A DNA stretch of 64,000 nt from Pristionchus mayeri (Eukaryota > Nematoda > Chromadorea > Rhabditida > Neodiplogasteridae): the NCBI GenBank assembly GCA_036245805.1, contig BTRK01000005.1, positions 45,619,216 through 45,683,215 on the forward strand. The letters are read 5' to 3'. The notes beneath the pieces were generated by a model. That model was not told the origin of the DNA and ran no database searches. It worked only from the letters and a program-made list of their open reading frames with translations. Shown in pieces: positions 55,701-64,000 of the stretch (the stretch's first letter is position 1; every line of letters begins with the position of its first letter). Made by a program: the position numbers and the translations under genes.

Positions 55701-57588
55701 CAAGAATTTGTATCAATGCATCAAGGATAAGACCAAGAATGAGTATGACGTACTGTTTATTTTATTTTAATTATCTAACTAATGAAAGTAATTAATTAAT
55801 TAATATTACATAGGTTGACTGCAGCGACGCCCGCAAACTCGCCATGAAGCTGATTAGATCTATACCCGGTGAGTAAACGTTCGAAATCGTGATATGGATG
55901 ATTATGAATGATTTGTTAGAGTCAAATGTACACATAGTTGTATTAATTAGTTTATTTATTTGAAGTTATGAGTTGAAATTACATTGCTCATTATGTTTGC
56001 CGTACCAGCCAACCGATCTACGATAATTGATCAGATTGTTTATTTCCGCGTAGCTCACCAGAACCCCCAGACATAACTCACCAAAATTCACGGTACACAG
56101 CGTGCTAACTTGTTCACATTTCAGTCAAGGCTGTTGTTGGAGTCTGGGGAAGGGCTAGGAATTTGGTTAAGGAAATCGCTCAAAATGCAGTGAACGACGT
56201 CACTAAAGGTTATACTATATGAGGTGAATCGCGAGAGAATCGACCATTTGAGGGGGGTGGGCGGCGGTAGGAACATAATGTGTCCTATCTGGCAAGAAAT
56301 TTAACTACAAGTGTTTCAAATGATGCTCTGTAAAACTGCGTCGTCAGAATTTTGATATCGGTCGTCATCGTCGAGATTCAGAAGGCCAAAGTTGGTACTG
56401 TCACTTTTCAACTATCAAATCGCGCTCACTTAAATGATCATAAGTCCGTTTAAAATAAAGATAGAAGGTCGTTCTTTTTTTCCAAAGAAAGCCACTATCA
56501 TGCTCTACAAGTTCCCTGTTGAGTTCATCATTCCTAGTCTTCATCCTGGTGCGGGGCTGTCGGGTGGACCAAAAGTGACGTAACTTTGGAAATCGGAAAA
56601 ACTATCTGGGTTTTCATGCTTACGTTGTAGTACATACATGTGCCTCACTTGACGCCAAAAATGAACGAAATCGGAGTATAAACAAAAAAAAATGCTCTCT
56701 CTTTTGTGCGGCGACCCCAAAATGAGTTCTGGACAAGAGTACTTCCGTATCTTCAATTGGTCTCATTTGGGTTGAAAATCATTCAAAAACATCCAAAACA
56801 ACATTATAAGTGTCTTCCCCCCATATTATAACACTTCCATTGGCCATACATGGTCAGTTGACCGAAAATTTGAAAATCGGTATTTTGACCAATTTCGACA
56901 TGCTGGATGGGCCCAAATGCACTAAATGAGTTTCAAATAATGTAAATACATTCCTCGACACAGCTCAAAGAAAAATGCTTCCTGAAAAGAGGATATTTCG
57001 CCTGAAGAATCGAATCAAGGAAAGACGAATCAAGGAAAGACGCAAAACTGTGCCCCTGGTCAAAATAGACATAGAGACTCGGCATATGGATGATAGTAGC
57101 TTTCTTTGGAAAAAAATAACAACCTTCTATCTTTATTTTAAACGGACTTATGATCATTTAAGTGAGCGCGATTTGATAGTTGAAAAGTGACAGTACCAAC
57201 TTTGGCCTTCTGAATCTCGACGATGACGACCGATATCAAAATTCTGACGACGCAGTTTGAAAGAGCATCATTTGAATTTCTTGCCAGATAGGACACATTT
57301 TTTTCCTACCGCCGCGGCGTGGTCGATTCTCTCGCGATTCATCTCATATGATTAGATTAACTAGTATGTATGTATTTATTATTTCTACGTTACTATTTGC
57401 GTGGTTCGGGTAGCAATGCGAGTATAAAGATACAGATAATGACCAGAAATGTGATATATTATTATTATTGCTATGTTGATATTTTAGGAATTGACACCGC
57501 ATGGGAAGAGACGAAGAAAGCTCCCGTTGCGGTAGCAAATGCGGCTAAAGGAACATTTAATAAATTTATTGGCCTCTTCGGCGGATAG
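49714..57588 (+). CDS. Phospholipase A2-like secreted protein with long cysteine-rich tail
   Basis: Fourteen exons: 49714-49851, 49918-50002, 50067-50203, 53015-53111, 53289-53390, 53499-53605, 53834-53911, 54053-54116, 54241-54324, 55366-55457, 55687-55749, 55814-55868, 56125-56208 and 57488-57588 (TAG). Residues 1-46 include a hydrophobic leader. Exons 2-4 resemble nematode PLA2-like proteins: ECGPEGSSF, then EHDFCYDM and CDKKFCNCLD, then CAAVQSWGKSAF. The His-Asp pair of the active site is present, but the usual Cys-Cys just before it is missing. In the simple model exon 3 has TGA at 50081-50083; a donor at GCC|GTGATA with an acceptor near 50086 would avoid it. The tail has repeated Cys-containing helices (DCHSTLHDCLQ, ACYRDFDTCAV, ECHKNLYQCIK). 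Introns hold three fold-backs and a mariner. Confidence 0.65.
50990..52239 (+). mobile_element. Mariner element with frameshifted transposase
   Basis: TA at 50988-50989 and 52240-52241. Inverted ends begin TTAGGTTGAACAGAAAGTCT and end AGACTTTCTATTCAACCTAA. Inserted near the centre of the fold-back 50314-52936, inside an intron of the PLA2-like gene. Confidence 0.92.
51241..52169 (+). pseudogene. Mariner transposase pseudogene
   Basis: N-terminal part (MRNWYQLFEKGDFSMDDHDR) is separated by a frameshift near 51415 and a TGA near 51462 from the C-terminal part that starts at 51465. The second catalytic site HDNARPH is intact. The first reads GVEKW instead of GDEKW, and the third reads PSYYWLF instead of PSDYHLF. 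With a frameshift, a stop and two lost Asp residues this copy is inactive. Confidence 0.9.
53186..53200 (+). repeat. Poly-G tract of about 14 G
   Basis: Homopolymer in an intron of the PLA2-like gene; may be a sequencing-sensitive site. Confidence 0.8.
54381..55203. repeat. Fold-back repeat in the PLA2-like gene
   Basis: Inverted arms with outer ends like CCACAGTCATAGTTGCCC, an inner hairpin GCTCCCCTCGATTTGAGGGG and many TACCGTA/TACAGTACC words shared with 50314-52936. Centre near 54790. Confidence 0.8.
56213..57352. repeat. 1.1-kb fold-back in the last intron of the PLA2-like gene
   Basis: Ends are ATATGAGGTGAATCGCGAGA and its complement. Arms run to a centre near 56790. One arm of the same family starts at 62739. 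Confidence 0.85.
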
Positions 57589-58392
57589 CTTACTCCTGTC
57601 CGGCAATGATATTGCGATAAAGCAAAATGTATTATGTCGATTGTCCAGAGCTTGGTGTACTCCGTAAATACACACTACATTTTGAAACCTAGATTGTTAT
57701 CGTTCGTTATTATCAGTTGGGAAATCATCTTCATACATTGAATTCACAATGTGTTCAACGAAATATTCAACGAAATGAATCAACAAAACATACGATCTTG
57801 GGAAGTTGGAAATGTAGACAACATTGATTATTTCCTAAAACAAACACATCGTGACTATTTATGCAAGCGTTATAAGAAGGGACAGTGATATCATTTCTCG
57901 AAGGATGTATTATCTCCCACTAAAAGAAGTGGGTAATAGAAATTGGAGCACTTTTAAAGAGCGCTTGCTCGGCGAACTAGCTTACTGCAAAATCAAAGTA
58001 CAAGGTTGCGAATAGCCGCCATCATTAAAACACCTCGGCTAGCATGCAGTGTTACATACAGTACAGTTCCGTTCATGTGTTTCCCGAGTTCAGCAAATAC
58101 ACACCTTTCCAACACACTGTTCCTCGCGGCACGAAAAAATTATCAAGACTTTCACATTGAAATTGATGAATCTCCTAACAAGTGTGTGCCATCCGCGTTC
58201 CGATTCCATTGCACTGTGTTACATCCATTCCGTTCAGCACTTACGTTCGTCGAGTTCGGCAAATCCCTACACACTTTTCCATCACACTGTTCACCTTGCA
58301 CGAATAGTGAACATCTTTCTCAAGCGTCCTCCTATTAATTACAACTCTTTACACCATTTCCTTATCTTCCTCTTCCCTATTCACTTCGCAAT
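57589..58392. other. Upstream region of the cysteine-rich peptide gene
   Basis: Contains an imperfect direct duplication: 58049-58140 and 58213-58315 share GTGTTACAT, CGAGTTCGGCAAAT-like and CACACTGTTC blocks at the same spacing. No other gene recognised. Confidence 0.5.
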
Positions 58393-58805
58393 ATGAGCAT
58401 AATGACAACTATTGTGGTGAGTTCATCTCTTTGTCAACATTTCTTTGTGCCTTTAGCGATTTCTTCAATATTTTCAGCTATTCATGCTAGCCGGCTCAAT
58501 ATTGGCGGAAAATGACTTGTGTGAGACGACTTTCTGCATCAAAGGTATGATTTCAAATGTATTTCAAGTATATTAAGAGCTGACTAAATTCTAGTATGTG
58601 ATCGCATTCCCAAACATATGTATGAACCTGCATTATAGGCTGCGCTTGCGAAGATCTACCTACGGGGCCTGCCTGCACGCCTAACGGTAACTTGGATCAT
58701 TTATAAGCAATTTCCGATAAATTTTCAGAGAATGCCACGAACCCTTGCTCGACTGTGTTTTGTGACGTTGATCGATGTTGCAGAGATGAAGGGAAATGTT
58801 GCTAA
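58393..58805 (+). CDS. Small secreted cysteine-rich peptide, 71 aa
   Basis: Four exons: 58393-58416, 58478-58544, 58639-58686 and 58729-58805, all GT..AG and in frame (216 nt with stop). MSIMTTIVLFMLAGSILA is a signal peptide. The mature part of about 53 residues has eleven Cys, with two similar blocks, LCETTFC and PCSTVFC, and a double CC near each end of the second block. AATAAA follows the stop at about 58834. I do not recognise the family; an extracellular, disulphide-rich effector or matrix peptide is likely from its form alone. The odd number of Cys suggests one free thiol or a dimer. Confidence 0.8.
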
Positions 58806-60022
58806 CTTGGATCAAATGCATCAAACACATCAAATAAAGCGTCAACTTTTTTGAATTATTTTTGTTGTTTTTGATTAATGTACATTCCCCCAATTCGTTT
58901 TTCATTCACACATTTGTGTCTTATTATCAGTATGGATAAATGCAAAACGTAAAATATCGCTCAAATCCGTTATTCGCATTCGCATTTCCCACGCGATGCC
59001 ATTGAATGTTTGCTCAGCACGTATCACTACTGTTTGAATCGGGATGGCTTGAAGGGAAATGTTGGCACTTCTTCTTTTTCTGTCAACGAGTCGGACATTA
59101 TTTCACGCCGACGATTTCGTATCTCAACCTAATTTTCATTTTATCGGAGTGAATCTAACCTTCTGGGTGCAAGAAATGCCAATTCGCAAACGTGGCATTC
59201 GTGGGTTGATGAGACTAGCCTCGCAAGTATATCTGATAATATTATTTATTTATCGTACACCACATAGGTGCTTCATCAGATGCAGAAATGTGCGAGAATG
59301 AGAAGGAATAGAGAGAATATAGAAGACAAGAAGGGTAGCGGGAGAAGCGGGGGAGTATATTCAAATTCCATGCGTTATTTCTACTACAAATGATGACGTT
59401 GACAACATAACATTTTTTCAGCGTACATCTTTTGAGAATGTAATGACAATCCATATACTTTCGCATTTTTGCATGACATTATTGTATGTGTGCTCGTCAT
59501 AACGCACTTATGGCATACATTATCCTTCAGTCATTTATGTAACCTCATTGTCGAAGTTTGGAGGGCGAACTATGTAGTGTTGGCCCCATATCTTTTAATG
59601 CCACACTATTATCGAGGACAGGCAAACAAATTTCACGAGAAAAATGCGAAAATAACGCTTATCGAAACTTTTGTATCAACGTGATATATTAATTATTCTA
59701 ATACTACTGGGAAATACAAAACGGTCAGACACTAAAGATTGCAAATATGTAAACACAATGACCACGATATTGCATTCGACCGTCCGTTAGCAGTAATGTC
59801 TCTGTTCGACAATTTTAAGCAATGATTAGTGATTTTCTCTAAAATAACGAGTTTTCATGAAAGTTTACCGTTCGGCATGGACACAGAAGATCGACTTGAT
59901 GTATCAGTAGGTAATTAATATAGTATCATTAATTTGATGATACGCATTCGATTGTAAATGAAAATTGTCTTCAATTTCCTGCTCCCTCGAGTGATGAACT
60001 ATTCGCAGTCGGTATTTGCGGT
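58806..60022. other. Gap without recognised gene
   Basis: One open frame on the plus strand (59059-59301, 80 codons) has a hydrophobic start but no similarity or splice support. Otherwise AT-rich. Confidence 0.35.
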
Positions 60023-60554
60023 CTAAAATGCGCAATTCTTAACATTCACACCTTCTCGCACTAATTGCATCATACATTCGTAGTAATTTCCTGCGAAGAG
60101 GAGGTGTCGGTATTGAATATGATTAACGGGTTGAACACACATAGCTAAGAACCATATCTTCTTATCTAGAGTGGGAATTCTCTGTAATTTAAATATTGCA
60201 CCATACGAAATGCAGGTAATTATCGTCATTTCCAACTGTTTCAATGCTCGAAAGAATAAAGATAAGCATATCTCTCGAGCCGCGGTAGACTAATCGCTGA
60301 TTGCTTATGATGTATACACACAAACGATAAAAACTTTAGAAATTCCACCTGCTTCAACTCTTCAACAAAATCCTTTGCTTGCACCCATAGACCATTGATG
60401 CGCAGGGTGTCGACTTTTCTTGAGAACATGGCAATAATTACTGCAGGCCAATCTTCCAAATCAGGAGAAACATGATTTGATCGAATTCCTTGAGAAGCAA
60501 AGTCGACGATCTCAATCGACCGAACATGCGACGCCAAATTTAGAAGGAATTCGC
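60023..60554 (-). pseudogene. Gene I: fragment of an F-box-like family gene
   Basis: Two exons remain: 60349-60554 (206 nt, as exon 6 of gene E; ASHVRSIEI and RKVDTLRING) and from 60181 a copy of exon 7 (IPTLDKKIWFLAMC). The usual donor of exon 7 is absent (GCAG followed by GAAATT), so the frame reads on to a stop at 60023. Exons 1-5 are missing; a fold-back repeat begins at 60736. Confidence 0.75.
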
Positions 60555-60735
60555 CTAAATATGCGTCGTTAAATTAATGAGGTCTCTGTAGTGGATCTTA
60601 TCGAAAATATCATGTAATTTGTGTCATGATGTTTTGATTATTCGCTAATCCAGATGGTGGGCAAGAGAGTAGCTCATCATTGTTCGAAACATTTCGACCG
60701 TTATACGCATAATACAATCATATCACCCTTGAAAT
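60555..60735. other. Short gap
   Basis: Nothing recognised between gene I and the fold-back. Confidence 0.4.
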
Positions 60736-62010
60736 TATCACGCGTCTTCTGAGAAATTGCATGAACCGGAGGAACTAGCTGCAAAAGTTTGAGCAATGTC
60801 CAAAAGAAAATTATGGTAGAGTCCAGTGGAGACGGGAAAACTTTTGCACCAGCGATTTGTCCTGGAACCGGCTTTTAAGCATTTTCCGGACTTGGATCCG
60901 GCTCTGACGTAACATGGTTCATTTTTGAGCTACAGTGTCCAGCTTGAGCTCAAAATGCGCGGAAAATTATTTTAAGAAACTTTCACGTTCACACCAAAGC
61001 CGGGTGAGTGCGAAATCACGTTTAAAATATCGGAAAACCGGGTCAAGATTCATAAAAAAATTCATATCTCGCTTGGAACCCACCTTTTAGTGGTTTTTGA
61101 TTGCAGTTTCAGAATCTACGTACCCATATTAGTCAAGGAAAAATGCGAGTGAGAGTCCCTAGGGGTGTGAATATGTTACGCTAATGCAAAATATGTGCTC
61201 AATTCGCTAATTCGTGATTTTCAATTTCTTATGCTTAAGCCATAATCGCTCAGATATATCTTTTCTTTCATAATTTTATTGTTTCTAAAAACTTATAAAC
61301 AACCATAATTCGCAAAATTAACCTCACTATCGAATTTTAAATATTTCCGACACGCTTGATCGGGCGTTTTCGAGTGTCAAAAATTCGATTTTAAAAATCG
61401 TCGAGCAGGTCCATACCAACATATATTACTCATTGTATAGCATGCTATAAGATCCGTATAGTGAAGACGGATAAGATCCTCGAAATGTTGAGTTTGAAAC
61501 CTGCAAATTTGAGAAATATCGAGGTGAAAAATATGATTTTCAAGAAATGTGGAAATCTTTGATTTTTTCAACGGAATACAGCATATCTAGGTTAGAAACA
61601 ATCAAATTATGAAATAAAAGATATATCTGAGCTATTATGGCTTAAGCATAAGAAATTGAAAATCACGAATTAGCGAACTGAGCACACATTTTGCATTAGC
61701 GTACCATATTCTCACCCCTACGGGCTCTCACTCGCATTTTTCCTTGACTAATATGGGTACGTAGATTCTGAAACTGCAATCAACATCTACTAAAAGGTGG
61801 GGTTCCAAGCGAGATATGAATTTTTCTGTGAATACCGGAACCAAGTCCGGAAAATGCCTAAAAGCCGGTTCCAGGACAAATCGCTAGTATAAAAGTTTTC
61901 CCGTCTCCACTGGACTCTACCATAATTTTCTTTTCGATATTGCTCAAACTTTTGCAGCAAGTTCCTCAGGTGGGTCCTTTTCATGCATTATCTCAGAAGA
62001 CGCGTGTTAA
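60736..62010. repeat. 1.27-kb fold-back element
   Basis: Outer ends TTATCACGCGTCTTCTGAGA and its complement; arms match through GGTTCCAGGACAAATCGC and GCTTAAGCATAAGAAATTG with the centre near 61370. No coding capacity seen. Confidence 0.85.
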
Positions 62011-62738
62011 AGAGAAAAATATCAACTCTCGCCTTTTCTATTTTTAGAAAACATGGATTTTCAGGATTGTTGAATGAAAGTCAACATAGGCAAAATTTCG
62101 ACTTGTGGTGTCTGGTGAATGAATGCATTTCCTCAAAAGTGAGCTATCCCCTGACTTAGCCCAGACGAATACTGGTAATAGCTCCAACATGTAACCACAA
62201 ATTTAGGACTTTTCACCAATGCTGGAATCAGCAAGTTGTCATTTAGTCGAATTTCGACGTTCAAATTTCAGCTTCAGGTTGGTGAAAGCTGCATGTTTTA
62301 AGCTGAGCACGAAAGGTGCTTTTAGTTTTACTGCATTTGGTTTCCATAAGTTAATTGTTACGGGTACAAGTTCAGTTCAAGCATTTATGATGACGTTCCG
62401 TAAGGGGCAATGTCACAAATGACTGAATTTTCAGACAGGCCTTTCGTTAGGGATCAGAGTGATATGTCGTACTTTTCGCATATGACTTAAAATTTGTCAT
62501 ATCTTAGTTCTCCATGGATTGCTGGGCCAAAATGATATCAGTGAAACTCTGCATTGATATATTATTGACTTCAACCTGTATCCTCAATACAAAATGGAAA
62601 GGCTTGAACCAATGTGCGATGGAAAGAGTATCCAAAGACTCAACGAGTATAAACACCAATATTATAATCAGGAGGACACAAATGATGGGGTTTCTCAGAA
62701 TAGAAATTCGAAAATCTACAATTACTTTTCTGACAACC
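62011..62738. other. Gap between fold-backs
   Basis: No recognised gene. A hydrophobic minus-strand frame (62504-62800) overlaps the next repeat and has no support. Confidence 0.4.
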
Positions 62739-64000
62739 TGATATGAGGCGAATCGCGAGAGAATCGACCATTTTAGGGGGGTAGCGGCGGTAGTATTCAT
62801 GTTTGTCCGATTCCGCTATAATTTTGGTTTTAAGTACTTCAAATTATGCTCTTTCAAACTGCGTTGTCAGAATTTTGATATCGGAGGTCATCGTTGAGAT
62901 TCAGAAGGCCAAATTTAGTACAGTCACTTTTCGGCTATCAAATCGATTTCATGTAAATGATCATAAGTCTGTTTAAAATAGAGATAAAAGGGCGATCTTT
63001 TTTCCAAAGAAAGCTACCACCATGCGCTACAACTTTCATGTTGAGGTCATCAATCCTGGTGCTCATCTTGGCGCGGGGTGGTCAGGTGCACCAAAACTTT
63101 CGTAACTTTGGAAAACGGAAAAAACTATCTGGGTTTTCATGCATAAGTTGTAGTACATACATATGTCTCTTTTCTCGCCAAAAATGAAGGAAATCGGAGT
63201 ATAAACAAAAAAAAAGCATTCACTTTCGTGAAGCGACCCCAAAATGACTTCCAGACAAGCGTACTTCCGTACTTTCAATTACGCTCATTTCTGCTCAAAA
63301 TCATGCAAAAACATCGAAAACAACATTTGAAGTTGTTTCCCCCCAAATTCTAGCACTTCCATTGGTCATACATGGTCACATGATCCAAAATTTGAAAATC
63401 GATATTTCGACCTGTTTCAACTTGGGGGAGGGCGCTAATGCACACAATGGGTTTCAAATAATGTAGAAATGTCCCTCTAAACTAGTCAGAGAGAGGGGGT
63501 GTCTATAAATGTGAGTTTTCATACGAGGAATTCAAGAAAATGCGCAAAACTGTACAATTGGTCAAAGTGGTCATGGGGATACGGCTTATGGCTAGAAATG
63601 TAGAGCATGATGAGCTGAACATTTCATCTGTTGAAAGTGAGTCTCTATCTTCTCGTTGAACCGTGCTACAGAGCCTGGAATTTGGATAGGAATAGGCTAG
63701 AATCCCCCGAGAGCGCGCGCTCTAACCGTCTGGCGCTCTCGCCCTCTGACCTCTCTCTCCCTCCCCTCTATTTAGCGCTCCCTCGCTCGCCTCTTTCGTT
63801 TTCTGTCATCTTCTAAGCTCTGTAGCACGGTTCAACGAAAAGATAGAGGCTCACTTTCAACAGATGAAATGTTCAGCTCATCGTGCTCTACATTTCTAGC
63901 CATAAGATGGATCCCTACGACCACTTTGACCTATTGTACAGTTTTGCGCATTTTCTTGAATTCCTCGTATGAAAACTCACATTTATAGACACCCCCTCTC
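62739..64000. repeat. Fold-back arm related to 56213-57352, cut by the window end
   Basis: Starts GATATGAGGCGAATCGCGAG and follows the left arm of 56213-57352 to about 63480. There another palindrome begins (63493-64000 and beyond), built of GGGGGTGTCTATAAATGTGA and its complement with the centre near 63745. The second arm of the outer repeat should lie past 64000. Confidence 0.75.

Overview
The window is nuclear DNA of a chromadorean nematode. The evidence is compact intron-rich genes with GT..AG introns, a C-type lectin plus CUB protein, a two-domain ET/Ly6-type protein, a phospholipase A2-like protein, and several mariner, Tc1, RTE, Helitron and fold-back elements. The genus cannot be fixed from sequence alone; a diplogastrid such as Pristionchus is plausible but is inference. 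No rRNA, functional tRNA, CRISPR array or bacterial-type operon was seen. Gene models were read by eye from splice signals, reading frame and comparison among paralogues, so exon ends are predictions.

Layout. 1-2.0 kb: a secreted protein with repeated cystatin-like units (minus strand, leaving the window). 2.6-16.4 kb: three members (B, C, E) of an F-box-like gene family; C is broken by a mariner-like element that itself contains a full-length RTE retrotransposon. 16.9-21.5 kb: a C-type lectin/CUB gene with a mariner and a tRNA-derived SINE in its introns. 22.3-23.8 kb: fold-back and Helitron-like repeats. 24.0-35.0 kb: F-box-like gene D, stretched over 11 kb by nested insertions, including a 4.7-kb long-TIR Tc1-type transposon that carries a second gene. 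36.2-38.3 kb: F-box-like pseudogene G. 39.5-41.7 kb: the ET/Ly6 gene. 44.2-47.8 kb: F-box-like gene H, the only family member here with an unbroken eight-exon model. 49.7-57.6 kb: a PLA2-like secreted protein whose introns hold fold-backs and a mariner. 58.4-58.8 kb: a 71-residue cysteine-rich secreted peptide. 60.0-60.6 kb: a family fragment (I). From 60.7 kb to the end: long fold-back repeats.

The F-box-like family has a constant plan: exon 1 with N-terminal Met-Gly and the F-box-like helices, exon 2 of 35 codons when complete, then exons 3-8, with recurring lengths of 182 nt (exon 4), 83 nt (exon 5) and 97 nt (exon 7). This plan allowed single lesions (lost splice sites, stops, insertions) to be placed in each copy. 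C/E and D/G are head-to-head pairs, and their upstream regions contain TTCCCGC-type sites. The overall picture is a fast-decaying gene family embedded in a dense transposon landscape, beside small secreted cysteine-rich proteins.
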